Shown piece after piece: positions 9,273-18,379 of a DNA stretch of 64,000 bases (the stretch's first letter is position 1; each line of letters starts with the position of its first letter). The notes beneath the pieces are model-generated. The model was not told where the DNA came from and did no database searches. It saw nothing but the letters and a program-made list of their open reading frames with translations. The stretch comes from Rhodopirellula sp. (lineage in GTDB: Bacteria > Planctomycetota > Planctomycetia > Pirellulales > Thermoguttaceae). The stretch is from contig JAAYEH010000305.1 of NCBI GenBank assembly GCA_012728855.1, positions 36,512 through 100,511 on the forward strand, written 5' to 3'. The translations under genes and the position numbers were made by a program.

Positions 9273-10316
9273 TCATTTGGAAAGAACCGTATACATCACG
9301 TGCCAGCCGGCCCCGCCCGAGAGCGCTTCGCCCTTTTCCGCCACATCGACGGGCCCCATCTCACCGGCGCAGTAGCAGCCGAACAGCGGCATCTCCTTGC
9401 CGATGGCGGCCTGCATGGCGGCTAGTTCGTCCTCGTACTTCTTCAGCTTGCTCCGCCTGCCCGCGCAGTTGAAGGCCAGCACGGCAAACGGTTGTCCATC
9501 GGTCTTGGCCAGGGCTTCTTCAGCGCCTTGTTTGGCCGTGGCGATGACGGCGTCGTTCTCGTTGGCCTGACGCCCGGCAAGAGCCACGCGGAAGTCGCCG
9601 GCGAGAACCAAGGCGACGGCGCTGTCCGGGCGGGCCTTGCCGTCGAAGTACACGAAGGTCTGGCCCGCGTTCTTGTTGGCGCAGCCGCCGGTAAGGGGAA
9701 ATGTCTTGCCCATGACCTGTTGAAGGCCTTCCACCAGCGACTGGTTCTTCGGCGAATGTGCGTCGGCGATGAGGATCACGAGGCGATCCTCTTCGGTGCG
9801 GGGAAGTTTGTCGGCCAGTTGCTTTCCGGCAACGTGCAACCGCCGGCGGATTTCGGCCTGGTGGTCGTCGAAGCTGAGTTTCGCCGTGCCCATCTCGGTC
9901 TCCAACGCGGCCGAAACGGACAGGCCTTCGCCCCCGATTCCCAGCAGGCAGACGGAGTCGTAGTCGGTGCAGCCGGCCTGCGTGAACGACCCGTAGGTGG
10001 CACCGCCCACGACGATCTGCCGGGGCAACACCGATGTGATCCCCTTCAGGAGCAATTCCTTATTCTCTTGGTCTTCAAAACATTCCGAGACGACCACCGC
10101 CTTCAGCGGCGAGTGGCCCATTGCCCGTTTCAACGCCTCGGCGGCGGCTTTTCCGGCCGCAACGGGATTTTCGTCCTCGACGCTGACAACCCGCAGTACG
10201 ACGTCTCCAGCGGGTTTAGCCGGGGCGCTGGACCAGCGGTCGTCGGCCGCCGGCGCAACGCCACCGCTCAGCGCCAAAGCAATCCATAGCCACACTCGGA
10301 ATCGACGGCAAAGCAT
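9273..10316 (-). CDS. exported FIST-domain protein
   Basis: A 347-residue protein with a signal peptide (about residues 1-23, ending near APAADD) followed by a complete FIST N plus FIST C region. FIST_N landmarks are VVGGATYGSFTQAGC and the AGDFRVAL stretch; FIST_C is shown by MPLFGCYCAGEMGP near the C-terminus. FIST domains are proposed to bind small ligands, often linked to signal transduction; an exported stand-alone form suggests an extracytoplasmic sensor or binding protein, which is inference. The start is the ATG before the signal peptide; a longer in-frame start would run into the upstream gene. It lies 26 bases downstream of the CBM9-like gene on the same strand, probably in one operon. 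Confidence 0.8.
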   Translation of the reverse strand: MLCRRFRVWLWIALALSGGVAPAADDRWSSAPAKPAGDVVLRVVSVEDENPVAAGKAAAEALKRAMGHSPLKAVVVSECFEDQENKELLLKGITSVLPRQIVVGGATYGSFTQAGCTDYDSVCLLGIGGEGLSVSAALETEMGTAKLSFDDHQAEIRRRLHVAGKQLADKLPRTEEDRLVILIADAHSPKNQSLVEGLQQVMGKTFPLTGGCANKNAGQTFVYFDGKARPDSAVALVLAGDFRVALAGRQANENDAVIATAKQGAEEALAKTDGQPFAVLAFNCAGRRSKLKKYEDELAAMQAAIGKEMPLFGCYCAGEMGPVDVAEKGEALSGGAGWHVMYTVLSK

Positions 10317-10342
10317 GATGGGCTCCTTGAGTATTCCGTGGG

Positions 10343-11392
10343 TCAGTATTTGGAACTGCACATTCCCCAGGGGGTTTTGTTGTCGAAGGGTGGTTGGTCG
10401 GCCCAGCGGGCCCCCGGCCACCGGCTCCAAGCCAGCCGGTTTCGCTGACACGGCCAGAGGCCGACCGCCTCTCCCCAATCGCGTATTCCAACGCCGTCCG
10501 GATCGTGGACCAGCAGCGAGAGACAGAACTCGCGCCCTTCACCGGCTCGAATGTCCTCCCGCATCAGCTTCCAAGGAAACGCGCATTCGTAGTAGGTCGT
10601 TGTCTTCTCGCGCCGCACGGCGATCTCGGCGTCGGCATAGACCAGAGGCTCCAGCGGGCGAGCCGATTGGGTTTCGCCGCACTTCAGCCCCGGCGTTGCC
10701 AGCAGGTAGCAGCGGCCGGACGCCGGCCCCGTGGGCACGAGAAGGAATTCGTACCGCGACGTTTTGTCGTCGTCGGATTGGCCTGTTCGGGCTTCCTGCG
10801 GCGAGATGGCGAGTTGGACCGCGTCGAATGCGCCGTTGTCGATCGGCGTTGTCGCCGGCACGAAGCGATCCTCGTCGACGGCGATCAGAAGGGCGAATTG
10901 CTTGCGATTCCAGTAGGTTCCGACCTTGGTCGCCCTTCCGCCCGCAGTCCATGAGACCGAAATGGCATCGGCCCAATCGCCTGGATTGCCGTCGATGCTC
11001 GGCTTGAAGTACGGCGCGGCGGCGGCAACGATGTTCTGTTGTCGCCTCACCGTCGCTCCCTCTCCCGTCGCCACAGCCTCGAGAGGGTAGGAGTTTTCCT
11101 CGACCGTTGTGCCGCGCTGGATCATAAACGATTGCCGCGCGGTCTCGCCAGGCGCCAGCGACACCCCGTGCTCCTCGGTCTCCAACGACCATCCGGGCGG
11201 AACAATCAGTCGAACCGTGCCCTCGTACACCGATGCGGTGAGATTCTTGACGTGGACCACGGCCGAAGGGGTATGCGAGGGGGTGACCAGCAGGCTGTCG
11301 ATCCGTAGAGCGACCGGTTCGGCGGCCGATAGAGGCAGAGCGCCGCAGGCGGCGAGAAGCGCGAACAGCAGCGGGAGGAGTCGTCCGGCCAT
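10343..11392 (-). CDS. secreted protein with NEW3-like and CBM9/DOMON-like domains
   Basis: A 349-residue protein with a signal peptide (residues 1-23, ALPLSAA). Residues about 25-115 form a beta-rich segment resembling NPCBM-associated NEW3 domains (VVHVKNLTASVYEGTVRL, then LAPGETARQSF). Residues about 125-345 resemble the carbohydrate-binding family 9/DOMON fold: IDGNPGDWADA opens the domain and YECAFPWKLM is the typical late strand. No catalytic motif is seen, so binding of sugar or haem outside the cytoplasm is the likely role. It sits between the FIST gene and the SHD1-PQQ gene, all leftward. Confidence 0.72.
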   Translation of the reverse strand: MAGRLLPLLFALLAACGALPLSAAEPVALRIDSLLVTPSHTPSAVVHVKNLTASVYEGTVRLIVPPGWSLETEEHGVSLAPGETARQSFMIQRGTTVEENSYPLEAVATGEGATVRRQQNIVAAAAPYFKPSIDGNPGDWADAISVSWTAGGRATKVGTYWNRKQFALLIAVDEDRFVPATTPIDNGAFDAVQLAISPQEARTGQSDDDKTSRYEFLLVPTGPASGRCYLLATPGLKCGETQSARPLEPLVYADAEIAVRREKTTTYYECAFPWKLMREDIRAGEGREFCLSLLVHDPDGVGIRDWGEAVGLWPCQRNRLAWSRWPGARWADQPPFDNKTPWGMCSSKY

Positions 11393-11467
11393 AACGTGGA
11401 TTCCTCATGCTCAAGATAGCGGAAAGTACAGCGTCGAGAGCCAAGCGGATGCTTTGGCTCTCATCTC

Positions 11468-12973
11468 TCAACTCTCCTTGCGTACATCATAACAGTAGAG
11501 ATGATCGCTGTAACGCAAGTAAAGCCGTCCGCCGGTCACGGCCGGGTAGGCCCAACTCGGGCCGTCGCCTTCGACGCGGAACGTGCCGCGCACTTCGGTC
11601 TTCTCGGGCGAGCAGGTCGCCAGCGCCGCGGCGCCGTTCTTTTCGCCGAACAGATAGAGCATCCCGTCGGCGAAGCAGAGCGAACCCTTGCCGACCGCCC
11701 GCTCTTCCCATTTCTTCTCGCCCGACTTCAGATCGAGGCAAACGAACCCGTTCTTGTGATTGCCGTAGATGTGCCCTTCGTGGATGACATAGCCGCCGTG
11801 GTGGCAGTCCATGTCGGCGGTGTTCCAAGCCCGCTCGGCCGACACTTGCTTGCCGCGGGCGTCGAGTCGCAGGCAAACCCCGCCCTTACCGTAGCCGTTG
11901 GCCCAGAAGACATAGCCGTTATCGAAGGCCGGAGTGGGACAGTTGGCCGTATTGCCGGCGCTGAAGGGATTGGCCCAGAGCATGCGGCCGTTTTCCGAGT
12001 CGACGGCCACAATCCCCTGGTTCGTTCCCGTGACAATCATCTCGCGATTGCCGTACTCGATGGCGATGCAAGAGCCGTATTCCGGCCCCGCCTCGAACCC
12101 CGAACTTGTCCACACGGGCTCGCCCGTCTTTTTGTTCAACGCCACGATGCAGTTGCGTCCACCCGGCTTGAAGATCGCCAGATCGCCGTGAATGAGCACC
12201 GACTCCGAATAGCCCCACCCGCCCGGCTGGCCGCCGAATTCGGCCGCCTTCCGCGACCATCGCAAGCGGCCGTTGCCCGTCTCCACGCACGCGAGCGTGC
12301 CGTTTCCGGATAGAACGTAAAGCAGTTCGCCGTCGACCGTGGGGGTCGATCGTGAGCCCGGAGTGCTCTTGGTCCACGTCGCGTCGATCGGTACGGTCCA
12401 CTGCCGTTTGCCCTCCGAATCCAACGCCGTGAGGACAAGCTTATCCTCCGCGTCGCCGGTGATGTAGACGGTTCCGTCGCTGACCGCAACGCTGGAAAAA
12501 CCCTTGCCGATCCCGTCGGCCTGCCAAACGAGCTTCGGACCGCCGTCGGGCCACTGTTCCAGCAGTCCGCTGTCGAGCGACTTTCCGTCGCGGTTCGGTC
12601 CTCGCCAGCCGGGCCAGCCATTGTCGGCGGGCTGCGCCCGCGATCGCTGTGGCCGCTCGCCTACCTCGCGACGCTGAGCGAGTTGCTGCCGTACGTATTG
12701 CTGGTCGGCCTTGCTGAGTTTGCTGATCGACACGGCGATCTCGCTGCCATCGGATCGCCGCAACTGTACCTTCCCGCCCGCAAAGCCCTGCATGACCGCT
12801 TCCACCTCGTGCTTGCCGGATGCATCGACCCAGGTGCGTTGCTCCGTTTGGGGCACACCGGCAGGCTCGCCGTTTTGCGCAACGGCTACGGCAACGATCC
12901 AGAGCCCTAACGCCAATCCATATTCTGCCGATCCACGAAGGATATTGCCCGAATGTATGCGTCTGGAAACCAC
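11468..12973 (-). CDS. SHD1-domain plus PQQ-like beta-propeller protein
   Basis: A 501-residue exported protein. After a signal or membrane segment (residues about 15-32), an SHD1 domain occupies roughly residues 45-95 (RTWVDASGKHEVEA, then ISKLSKADQQYV), a hallmark of planctomycete proteins. The rest is a PQQ-type propeller starting with WPGWRGPNRDGKS and containing repeated blades such as IVALNKKTGEPVWTS and VAVDSENGRMLWANP. Such propellers in this phylum usually lack the residues needed to hold PQQ and probably act as scaffolds or binding proteins. It is the first gene of the leftward group leading to the CBM9-like and FIST genes. Confidence 0.85.
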   Translation of the reverse strand: MVSRRIHSGNILRGSAEYGLALGLWIVAVAVAQNGEPAGVPQTEQRTWVDASGKHEVEAVMQGFAGGKVQLRRSDGSEIAVSISKLSKADQQYVRQQLAQRREVGERPQRSRAQPADNGWPGWRGPNRDGKSLDSGLLEQWPDGGPKLVWQADGIGKGFSSVAVSDGTVYITGDAEDKLVLTALDSEGKRQWTVPIDATWTKSTPGSRSTPTVDGELLYVLSGNGTLACVETGNGRLRWSRKAAEFGGQPGGWGYSESVLIHGDLAIFKPGGRNCIVALNKKTGEPVWTSSGFEAGPEYGSCIAIEYGNREMIVTGTNQGIVAVDSENGRMLWANPFSAGNTANCPTPAFDNGYVFWANGYGKGGVCLRLDARGKQVSAERAWNTADMDCHHGGYVIHEGHIYGNHKNGFVCLDLKSGEKKWEERAVGKGSLCFADGMLYLFGEKNGAAALATCSPEKTEVRGTFRVEGDGPSWAYPAVTGGRLYLRYSDHLYCYDVRKES

Positions 12974-13293
12974 CTGCGCAACTCCTCGAAAGGGGATACT
13001 GCGAGAAAGGCCGGTACTGAAAACACCGCCATTCTACCCTGGCGGCCCGGGCCGTTCCACGCCCGGCTTCGTCCGCTCGCCCGGCATGATTTGCTTGCTT
13101 TCGATATCCAGCTATCCATGCGGGGGGTGGCGGACTGATCGTGAAATCGTCCAACCATCCGCCCGATGCTCAAGTGGCCCGGCTGCAACCACTCAGAGGT
13201 TTTGACCCAACGGGGATTGGCACCGCGCCAAGCCTTCGCAAGACACGCAGAATCGGCATCCAGGCGAGGTGCCTGTCCCGTCTTGTCAGGGCC
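12974..13293. other. 320-bp intergenic stretch with a degenerate palindromic repeat
   Basis: No credible gene is present. It contains the degenerate repeat at 13212-13279 and otherwise nothing recognisable; promoter elements for the leftward SHD1-PQQ gene should lie near 12980-13050 but none is convincing by eye. Confidence 0.5.
13212..13279. repeat. degenerate copy of the GGGGACAGGCACC hairpin repeat
   Basis: Arms GGGGATTGGCACC (13212-13224) and GGTGCCTGTCCC (13268-13279) pair with two mismatches. The right arm matches the inner hairpin of the element at 7706-7956 (GTGCCTGTCCC), so this appears to be a decayed relative. Confidence 0.5.
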
Positions 13294-13578
13294 TCACATC
13301 GGCCGGTCTGAATGGCCGAGATCTCGCTCCGGAGCGATGCGGTCGCGGACGAATTGCTTCAGTTCTTTGCTTTCCGGAAAACGGCGCTCGTCGGCTCGCG
13401 ACCAGATTATTTCGTCGTCCAGCCGCACCTCGAACACCCCGCCGGTGCCGGGCACCAACGCCACTTCGCCCAACTCTTCCGCGAAGGTCGAGAGGAGTTC
13501 CTGAGCCATCCAGGCCGCACGGAGCATCCAGCGGCATTGTGTGCAGTAGGTGATTTCGACTCGGGGGTGCTTGGACAT
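13294..13578 (-). CDS. SelW/SelT-like Rdx family thioredoxin-fold protein
   Basis: A 94-residue protein of the Rdx (SelW/SelT/SelH) family. The redox motif CTQC lies at residues 12-15 directly after the first beta strand (RVEITY), followed by helix WMLRAAWMAQELLSTF, the strand EVALVPGTGGVFEVRL and the family-typical IIWSRADERRFPESKELKQ. It uses cysteine where animal members use selenocysteine. The start is the ATG just before SKHPRVEI; upstream in-frame codons belong to another decayed gene. It is cytoplasmic with no signal peptide. Members are thiol-disulfide proteins of poorly defined partner. Confidence 0.88.
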   Translation of the reverse strand: MSKHPRVEITYCTQCRWMLRAAWMAQELLSTFAEELGEVALVPGTGGVFEVRLDDEIIWSRADERRFPESKELKQFVRDRIAPERDLGHSDRPM

Positions 13579-13579
13579 T

Positions 13580-13771
13580 TCACCGGCCCATGGGCAGGGA
13601 TGTGACTTCCGCCAGTCCGTCCTGCGATTGCAGGACGAATCCGGGGGTATTGTGCCCGCGTCGGACGTAAGCCATTGCGACGGCAACGCCGAACTTCGGC
13701 GAAAAAGCGGCGGAGGAGACTTTGCCGACCGTCTGGCCTTCGCTCGTCAACTCCACGCCCGCCGACATCAT
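13580..13771 (-). pseudogene. C-terminal fragment of a GcvT/YgfZ-type folate-binding protein
   Basis: A 63-residue open frame ends one base before the SelW-like start. Its sequence (GVELTSEGQTVGKVSSAAFSP, split here, followed by VAMAYVRRG and AEVTSLP) matches the C-terminal barrel of aminomethyltransferase and YgfZ proteins, where glycine-rich VG.vSS..SP and AlayvrR motifs occur. The N-terminal folate-binding domain, normally about 250 residues, is missing: upstream is the 3' end of the GTPase gene. It is probably a remnant left by deletion. Confidence 0.6.
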
Positions 13772-13784
13772 GCAAGGCTATTCC

Positions 13785-14819
13785 TTAGACGCTGAAACGG
13801 ATCAACAGAATATCGTCGTCTTGTACCACATAGTCTTTCGGTTCCTGGCGGACGAGGTGCTGCGCCTTCACTTCCCGTTCGCTTCCCAGTCGCACGAGGT
13901 CGGCGCAGGTCATCACTTCGGCGCGGATAAAGCCGCGCGCCAGATCGGTGTGAATCCCGGCGGCGGCGTCCAGAGCGGTGCCGTCCTTGAAGAGCATCCA
14001 GGTGCGGACTTCCTTCTCGCCGGCGGTGAAAAAGAGCTTCTGGCCGGAGACATCCATCAGGGTGCGGATGACGTGGTCGCGGTCGGTTCCTTGCAGTCCC
14101 ATTTCCGCTTCGAATTCGCGGCGATCCTCGGGGCTCATGCGGGAGAGTTCGACTTCCAGGCCGACGGGAATCGTCAGAACGGCGATATCCTTGGGCATCG
14201 CTTCGACGAACCGCCGGGGATTCTCCTCATCGTCGGCCGTGTTGACGACGACGATCCGCGGTTTCTCGGTTAGCAACCGGAATGCCCTGGTGACTTTCTT
14301 CTGCTCGTCGTTCATATCGGCCTCGCGGAGCGGTTTGTCGGACTCCAGGCCCGCCAGTACGAGCTTGAGCGTCTGTTCTTCGTGAACCAGTTGCTCCCGT
14401 TCTTGCCGAGGGATCGGCTTCTTCAGCGACTCCTCGATGCGATGGATGCGGCCGGAGAGGATCTCCATGTCGGCCAGGGTCAGATCCTCTTCAAAGGATC
14501 GCAGATCGGTGACGGGATTCGCCCCGCCGAAGCCCGCCACTACCAGCACCAGGCAGCCGGCTTCGCGAATCAGGGCCAGTCGTGCGGCGTTGCCCTCGTG
14601 GGTGCGGCTCAACCCCGGGGTATCGACGATCTCCAGGGAAGCCATCGTGATCTTTTTCGGGTGGTAGATGTCGGCCAGGGCTGCGACCCGCGGTTCCGGC
14701 ACGGTGGCCATCGCCGCCTGTTCCTTATGGGCCTGAGACGGATCCGCAGCGACGCCGGTGAGCCACTCGAACAACGTGCTCTTGCCCGATCCCTGGTACC
14801 CGACGAGTCCAATTTTCAT
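13785..14819 (-). CDS. YchF-related OBG-family GTPase (divergent, TGS/DUF933 C-terminus)
   Basis: A 344-residue cytoplasmic P-loop protein. G1 is GYQGSGKST, G3 is DTPGL, and ATVPEPRVAALADIYHPKK is the region that in YchF reads VPDpRl..l; the C-terminal 80 residues (DLARGFIRAEV, then DYVVQDDDILLIRFSV) form the TGS-like domain typical of YchF. The G1 motif GYQGSGKS differs from the GLPNVGKS of canonical YchF, and the length is about 20 residues shorter, so this is probably a paralogue rather than the housekeeping ychF. It starts 18 bases after the transglutaminase gene begins its upstream neighbour, on the same strand; here it lies immediately downstream of that gene. Confidence 0.8.
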   Translation of the reverse strand: MKIGLVGYQGSGKSTLFEWLTGVAADPSQAHKEQAAMATVPEPRVAALADIYHPKKITMASLEIVDTPGLSRTHEGNAARLALIREAGCLVLVVAGFGGANPVTDLRSFEEDLTLADMEILSGRIHRIEESLKKPIPRQEREQLVHEEQTLKLVLAGLESDKPLREADMNDEQKKVTRAFRLLTEKPRIVVVNTADDEENPRRFVEAMPKDIAVLTIPVGLEVELSRMSPEDRREFEAEMGLQGTDRDHVIRTLMDVSGQKLFFTAGEKEVRTWMLFKDGTALDAAAGIHTDLARGFIRAEVMTCADLVRLGSEREVKAQHLVRQEPKDYVVQDDDILLIRFSV

Positions 14820-14837
14820 GATCGCACTTCCTGCTGG

Positions 14838-17156
14838 CTACTTCCTGGTGTTGTCTATGGCTAATCGCTTCAATGCTTGTTCTACCCCTTCGGCATGAGA
14901 CTTGTCCAGGCTCAACCGACCGAAGCGGACGCGATAGAAAGCCTCGGCGACATCCACGGGCAATTGCGCCAGTTGCATGTCGCCGGTGGATTGGGCCAGG
15001 TGAAGCCGCGCGCGATGCGCGAACTCTCGCTGGGTTTGGGAAGGGGCTCGGACGAGCCCACGGCGGGCGAGGATCGCCTCCAGCCGGCGGTAGAATTCCA
15101 CCCGCGTCGTGGCTCTCGCGGTGGCGGCTCGGCTCCATCCCAACTCCACCGTCAGCCAAGGGAGCATACGACGGAGTCCCTGCCAGGCCAGCACGAACAC
15201 GAGCATAACGACCATCGAGACGAGGCCGACCTGCCAGCGAAACCAACGGTTGACGTCGATTTCGAAGAGGCTGCGGATCCACTGCCGCCACCAGGCGGGG
15301 TCGAGCAAATTCCGGCCGGTGTTCTTCAGCGCCTCCATGGTGGGTTGATACACCGTGTCGCGCTGACGCGATGGATCCATGTCCGTAATGTAGTTGTTCC
15401 AGAGATAGTCGAGAAAGAAGAGGTATTTGTCGAAGCGGGTCATCAGCCGGTTGGAAAGCGACATCTGCTGCGACCCACTCGGCGTCGGATCCAGCCGGTA
15501 CCACGCACCCGCGGACCAGTCCAGGCCGGGAGAATTGCCGATCGTACTGGGGGGCACGTCATCGGGTTCGAGGTAGGCTTCGACCCAGGTGTGGGCGTGG
15601 AGTTGGCGGACCTGGAAAAACCCGCCGAACTGGTTCCATTCGTCGGTCTTATAGCCCACCACCATCCGCGCCGGAACGCCCTGGCTGCGGAGCATCAGCA
15701 CCAGGGCGGAGGCGAAGTATTCGCAGTGGCCGGCCGGGTGGTTGGTCACGAAGTCCTCGATCGGATCGAGGTCGGGATCGCGGGGCTGTCCCTCGAGACT
15801 GTAGCGGAATCGTTCGGACCGCTGCAGCCGCAGTTCCAAGAGCCGCGCGATCCGAAAACGCTCGTCGGGTTCTATCGAAGAACGCTCCAGCCAGTCGCGG
15901 GCCAGTGCGATGAGCCCCGGCAGACCGTCGGGGCCTTCGGCGTGGACGGGCTGGAGATACTGCCGTGAGCGAACGGGTTGGTCGCTGGGCGTCACCGTCA
16001 TCTGCTCGTTGCGAAAGAAGGCCGTGGTGCCCAACTCGTACTGGAACCGTTCGTAGGTTGCATCGTCACGACGCAGAATCCGTTGCTGCCGCAAGTCGAA
16101 CTGAATCCGTGGATCACTGCCGGTGGGCACGAAAGGCCAGACGCAGAACAACTCGGGGCGGTCCAACGGCTCGATCACGATCTTTTGAACGACAACGTCG
16201 TTGGCGTTTCTTGCCGGAATGAACAGTCGGTCGCGGCGAATCGGCTCGAAACGGTTGAAGGAGAGTCTGCCGGGGTATCTCCAGCGGCCCCGGTGGTAAT
16301 CGGTGAGGATAGCGCCGCGCAGATAGACCTCGTTGAGCACCGGATAGATCTTTCCGTCCTCCCGGTCGACGAAGCGGACCTGCATGACGGCTTCCGGGTC
16401 TTCCACGACGCGTCCAAAACTGCCGAGGGTCACTTCGTCGGAAAAGCCGACGGAGCGGAGCGGGGCGCCGGCGGCTTGCCGCCAACCACCGCTCGTTCCC
16501 ACGCGAGGCAGCGTCAGGAAAACCACACTGGTCAGGACGACGATGGCGACGATCATCCTCGCCAGCCGCACCCACAACTCGCCGACCAGGCCCGTGCCGG
16601 TTGAAACAGCGCCGGCCAATGCGAAACCCGGCCCTGCAAGCGGCCAGCGCGGATCCGCGGCCGTCGGCGGCTTGATGTCCTGCGGGGGCCGGCTCTGGTC
16701 CTCATGGAGGAACAGGAGAACCATCGCCGTCAAGCCCGCCAGCAGGTAGGCGAAGAGAAGCACCCCGAACCAGAACTCCTGGTTGAACGCCGCGGCCACT
16801 ACCACCTGAAGCAGGCTTACCAAGAGCAATTGCCAGTAGGTGCGGATTTCTTTCTTTTGAAAGAGAAGGATGATTTGCAGGTAGACGAGCAGGTTGGCGA
16901 TGGCGAAAAGCTGAACCATGCTCTCCAGTCGCCGCGCGCCCCAAAACGAGATCACCAACGCGATCAGCGAGGCGATGTTGACGACGATCCGGTTGAGTTG
17001 GAACCAGCCGGTCACGTCGGTCAGCCAAAACGCGGCGACGACGATCATCAGCATCCACAAAGGCAGCGTAATGCTGCGCTCCCCCATGCCCAGCAGCAGC
17101 GTGGCGAGCGACACCACCACGGCAACGTTGATTTGCAGGAATCGTTCCAGGTACAC
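14838..17156 (-). CDS. TgpA-like membrane transglutaminase
   Basis: About 772 residues. The N-terminal 200 residues hold several membrane helices (DUF3488-like), then an extracytoplasmic transglutaminase domain with a complete Cys-His-Asp triad: Cys478 in HPAGHCEYFA, His522 in HAHTWVEAY and Asp556 in WYRLDPTPSG. A last membrane helix (about residues 635-655) and a DUF4129-like cytoplasmic tail follow. The chosen start is the GTG at 17154-17156, two bases past the stop of the DUF58 gene; an ATG at 17285 would overlap that gene by over 120 bases. MoxR-DUF58-TgpA is a classic conserved operon, thought to act on cell-envelope proteins. Confidence 0.87.
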   Translation of the reverse strand: MYLERFLQINVAVVVSLATLLLGMGERSITLPLWMLMIVVAAFWLTDVTGWFQLNRIVVNIASLIALVISFWGARRLESMVQLFAIANLLVYLQIILLFQKKEIRTYWQLLLVSLLQVVVAAAFNQEFWFGVLLFAYLLAGLTAMVLLFLHEDQSRPPQDIKPPTAADPRWPLAGPGFALAGAVSTGTGLVGELWVRLARMIVAIVVLTSVVFLTLPRVGTSGGWRQAAGAPLRSVGFSDEVTLGSFGRVVEDPEAVMQVRFVDREDGKIYPVLNEVYLRGAILTDYHRGRWRYPGRLSFNRFEPIRRDRLFIPARNANDVVVQKIVIEPLDRPELFCVWPFVPTGSDPRIQFDLRQQRILRRDDATYERFQYELGTTAFFRNEQMTVTPSDQPVRSRQYLQPVHAEGPDGLPGLIALARDWLERSSIEPDERFRIARLLELRLQRSERFRYSLEGQPRDPDLDPIEDFVTNHPAGHCEYFASALVLMLRSQGVPARMVVGYKTDEWNQFGGFFQVRQLHAHTWVEAYLEPDDVPPSTIGNSPGLDWSAGAWYRLDPTPSGSQQMSLSNRLMTRFDKYLFFLDYLWNNYITDMDPSRQRDTVYQPTMEALKNTGRNLLDPAWWRQWIRSLFEIDVNRWFRWQVGLVSMVVMLVFVLAWQGLRRMLPWLTVELGWSRAATARATTRVEFYRRLEAILARRGLVRAPSQTQREFAHRARLHLAQSTGDMQLAQLPVDVAEAFYRVRFGRLSLDKSHAEGVEQALKRLAIDNTRK

Positions 17157-17158
17157 GG

Positions 17159-18361
17159 TCAGAACTCGACCCGAAAGTAATCGGACAGCGCCTCGTCCGA
17201 GGTATTGACAATGCGAATGTTTCCGCGCATGGTCCGCCGCGTGGCGATGCGCCAGAGGCCGGCCATTTCCTCGCGCGCGGTCCAATCGATCTCGCGGGTG
17301 GTAACCAGCACGATCTCGGTTCCCGACGCCACGTGGACGATCGCCTGTTGCAGGAGAGCCTCGAGGTGGTCTGCGTGCGAAGCTTCGATCAAGGCAAGGC
17401 GATCCATCGATTCGTGCCGCAGCCCCACGGTGGCAATGCCTTGAACGATTATCGGCTCCGCTGCGGCCAGTCCCAGAAGCAGGTCGCTGGTTTCCTGCCG
17501 GCAGACCTCGCTGATGAGCGTGGCCGCGAAACTCACGGCCAGTTCGACATGAGCCAGGTGGCGAGGTTCGGGCCGCTCGGGTTGCCAGAGATCAACGAGA
17601 ATGGCGACGTCGCGATTGCGGTGCTGCTCGAACTGCCGGACCACGAGTGTCCCGTGCCGGGCGGAACTCCGCCAGTGGATCCAGCGGCGGTTATCGCCAT
17701 AGCGCCATTGGCGAACGCCGAAGAACTCGCCCGTGGACCGGCCGTGCCGCCGTTCGCGGTGGCGGGCGCCTTCGACGACTTCATGATGGCGGCGGTTCCA
17801 TTGCGAGCTGAGATGGCCCAGTCGCGGGTAGACGGTGAGGATTTCGTCGGAGTCGATTCGGACCGTCCGCTCAAACAGGCCGAACGGAAAGCGCGTGGAG
17901 GCGGTCAGGGGTCCGAAGCGGTATCGGCCGCGCTGAGCAAGGCGGCCGCGATACGTTTGGTAAGCAGATGTTCCCGCCGAAACGTAAGGATACCAGACCG
18001 ACGGTCGCAGAAGCTCCTCCCGGGGGCTCCCTTCGCGGTGGATTTCGTCTTCGACCCTAAGTCCCCAGCAGCCGGTCTTTCGCCGGGAGTTCTCCAGCTC
18101 GACGGAAACCACCAGCGAGTCGCCCGCCGACACACCGCGCGGCATTTGCCGCCGCAGCTTCAGTCCTTGCGACGTGAGGGCAACCACTCGGTAGCTGATG
18201 ACCAGCGGTCCCAGCAACATGCCGGCCATCAGCACCAACAGGTTCATCTCCTTGAACATCGCAATTCCGAAAATGAACGCCAGCACGAGCAGGTAGTAGC
18301 GCCCTTCGTGGCTGAGAGTCGTGCGGGATCGGCTTTTCATCACAGTCGTGACCTGCCCCAA
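17159..18361 (-). CDS. DUF58 domain protein with N-terminal membrane helices
   Basis: A 400-residue protein. Residues about 20-65 form two membrane helices (YYLLVLAFIFGIAMF, LLVLMAGMLLGPLVI), followed by a beta-rich segment and a DUF58/vWA-like domain with the family signature FFGVRQWRYGDNRRWIHW, near residues 210-230. DUF58 proteins accompany MoxR ATPases. The gene is 18 bases downstream of the MoxR gene and two bases upstream of the TgpA start, so the three form one operon. Confidence 0.85.
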   Translation of the reverse strand: MGQVTTVMKSRSRTTLSHEGRYYLLVLAFIFGIAMFKEMNLLVLMAGMLLGPLVISYRVVALTSQGLKLRRQMPRGVSAGDSLVVSVELENSRRKTGCWGLRVEDEIHREGSPREELLRPSVWYPYVSAGTSAYQTYRGRLAQRGRYRFGPLTASTRFPFGLFERTVRIDSDEILTVYPRLGHLSSQWNRRHHEVVEGARHRERRHGRSTGEFFGVRQWRYGDNRRWIHWRSSARHGTLVVRQFEQHRNRDVAILVDLWQPERPEPRHLAHVELAVSFAATLISEVCRQETSDLLLGLAAAEPIIVQGIATVGLRHESMDRLALIEASHADHLEALLQQAIVHVASGTEIVLVTTREIDWTAREEMAGLWRIATRRTMRGNIRIVNTSDEALSDYFRVEF

Positions 18362-18379
18362 AAGTTTCGTCTGAGGTTC

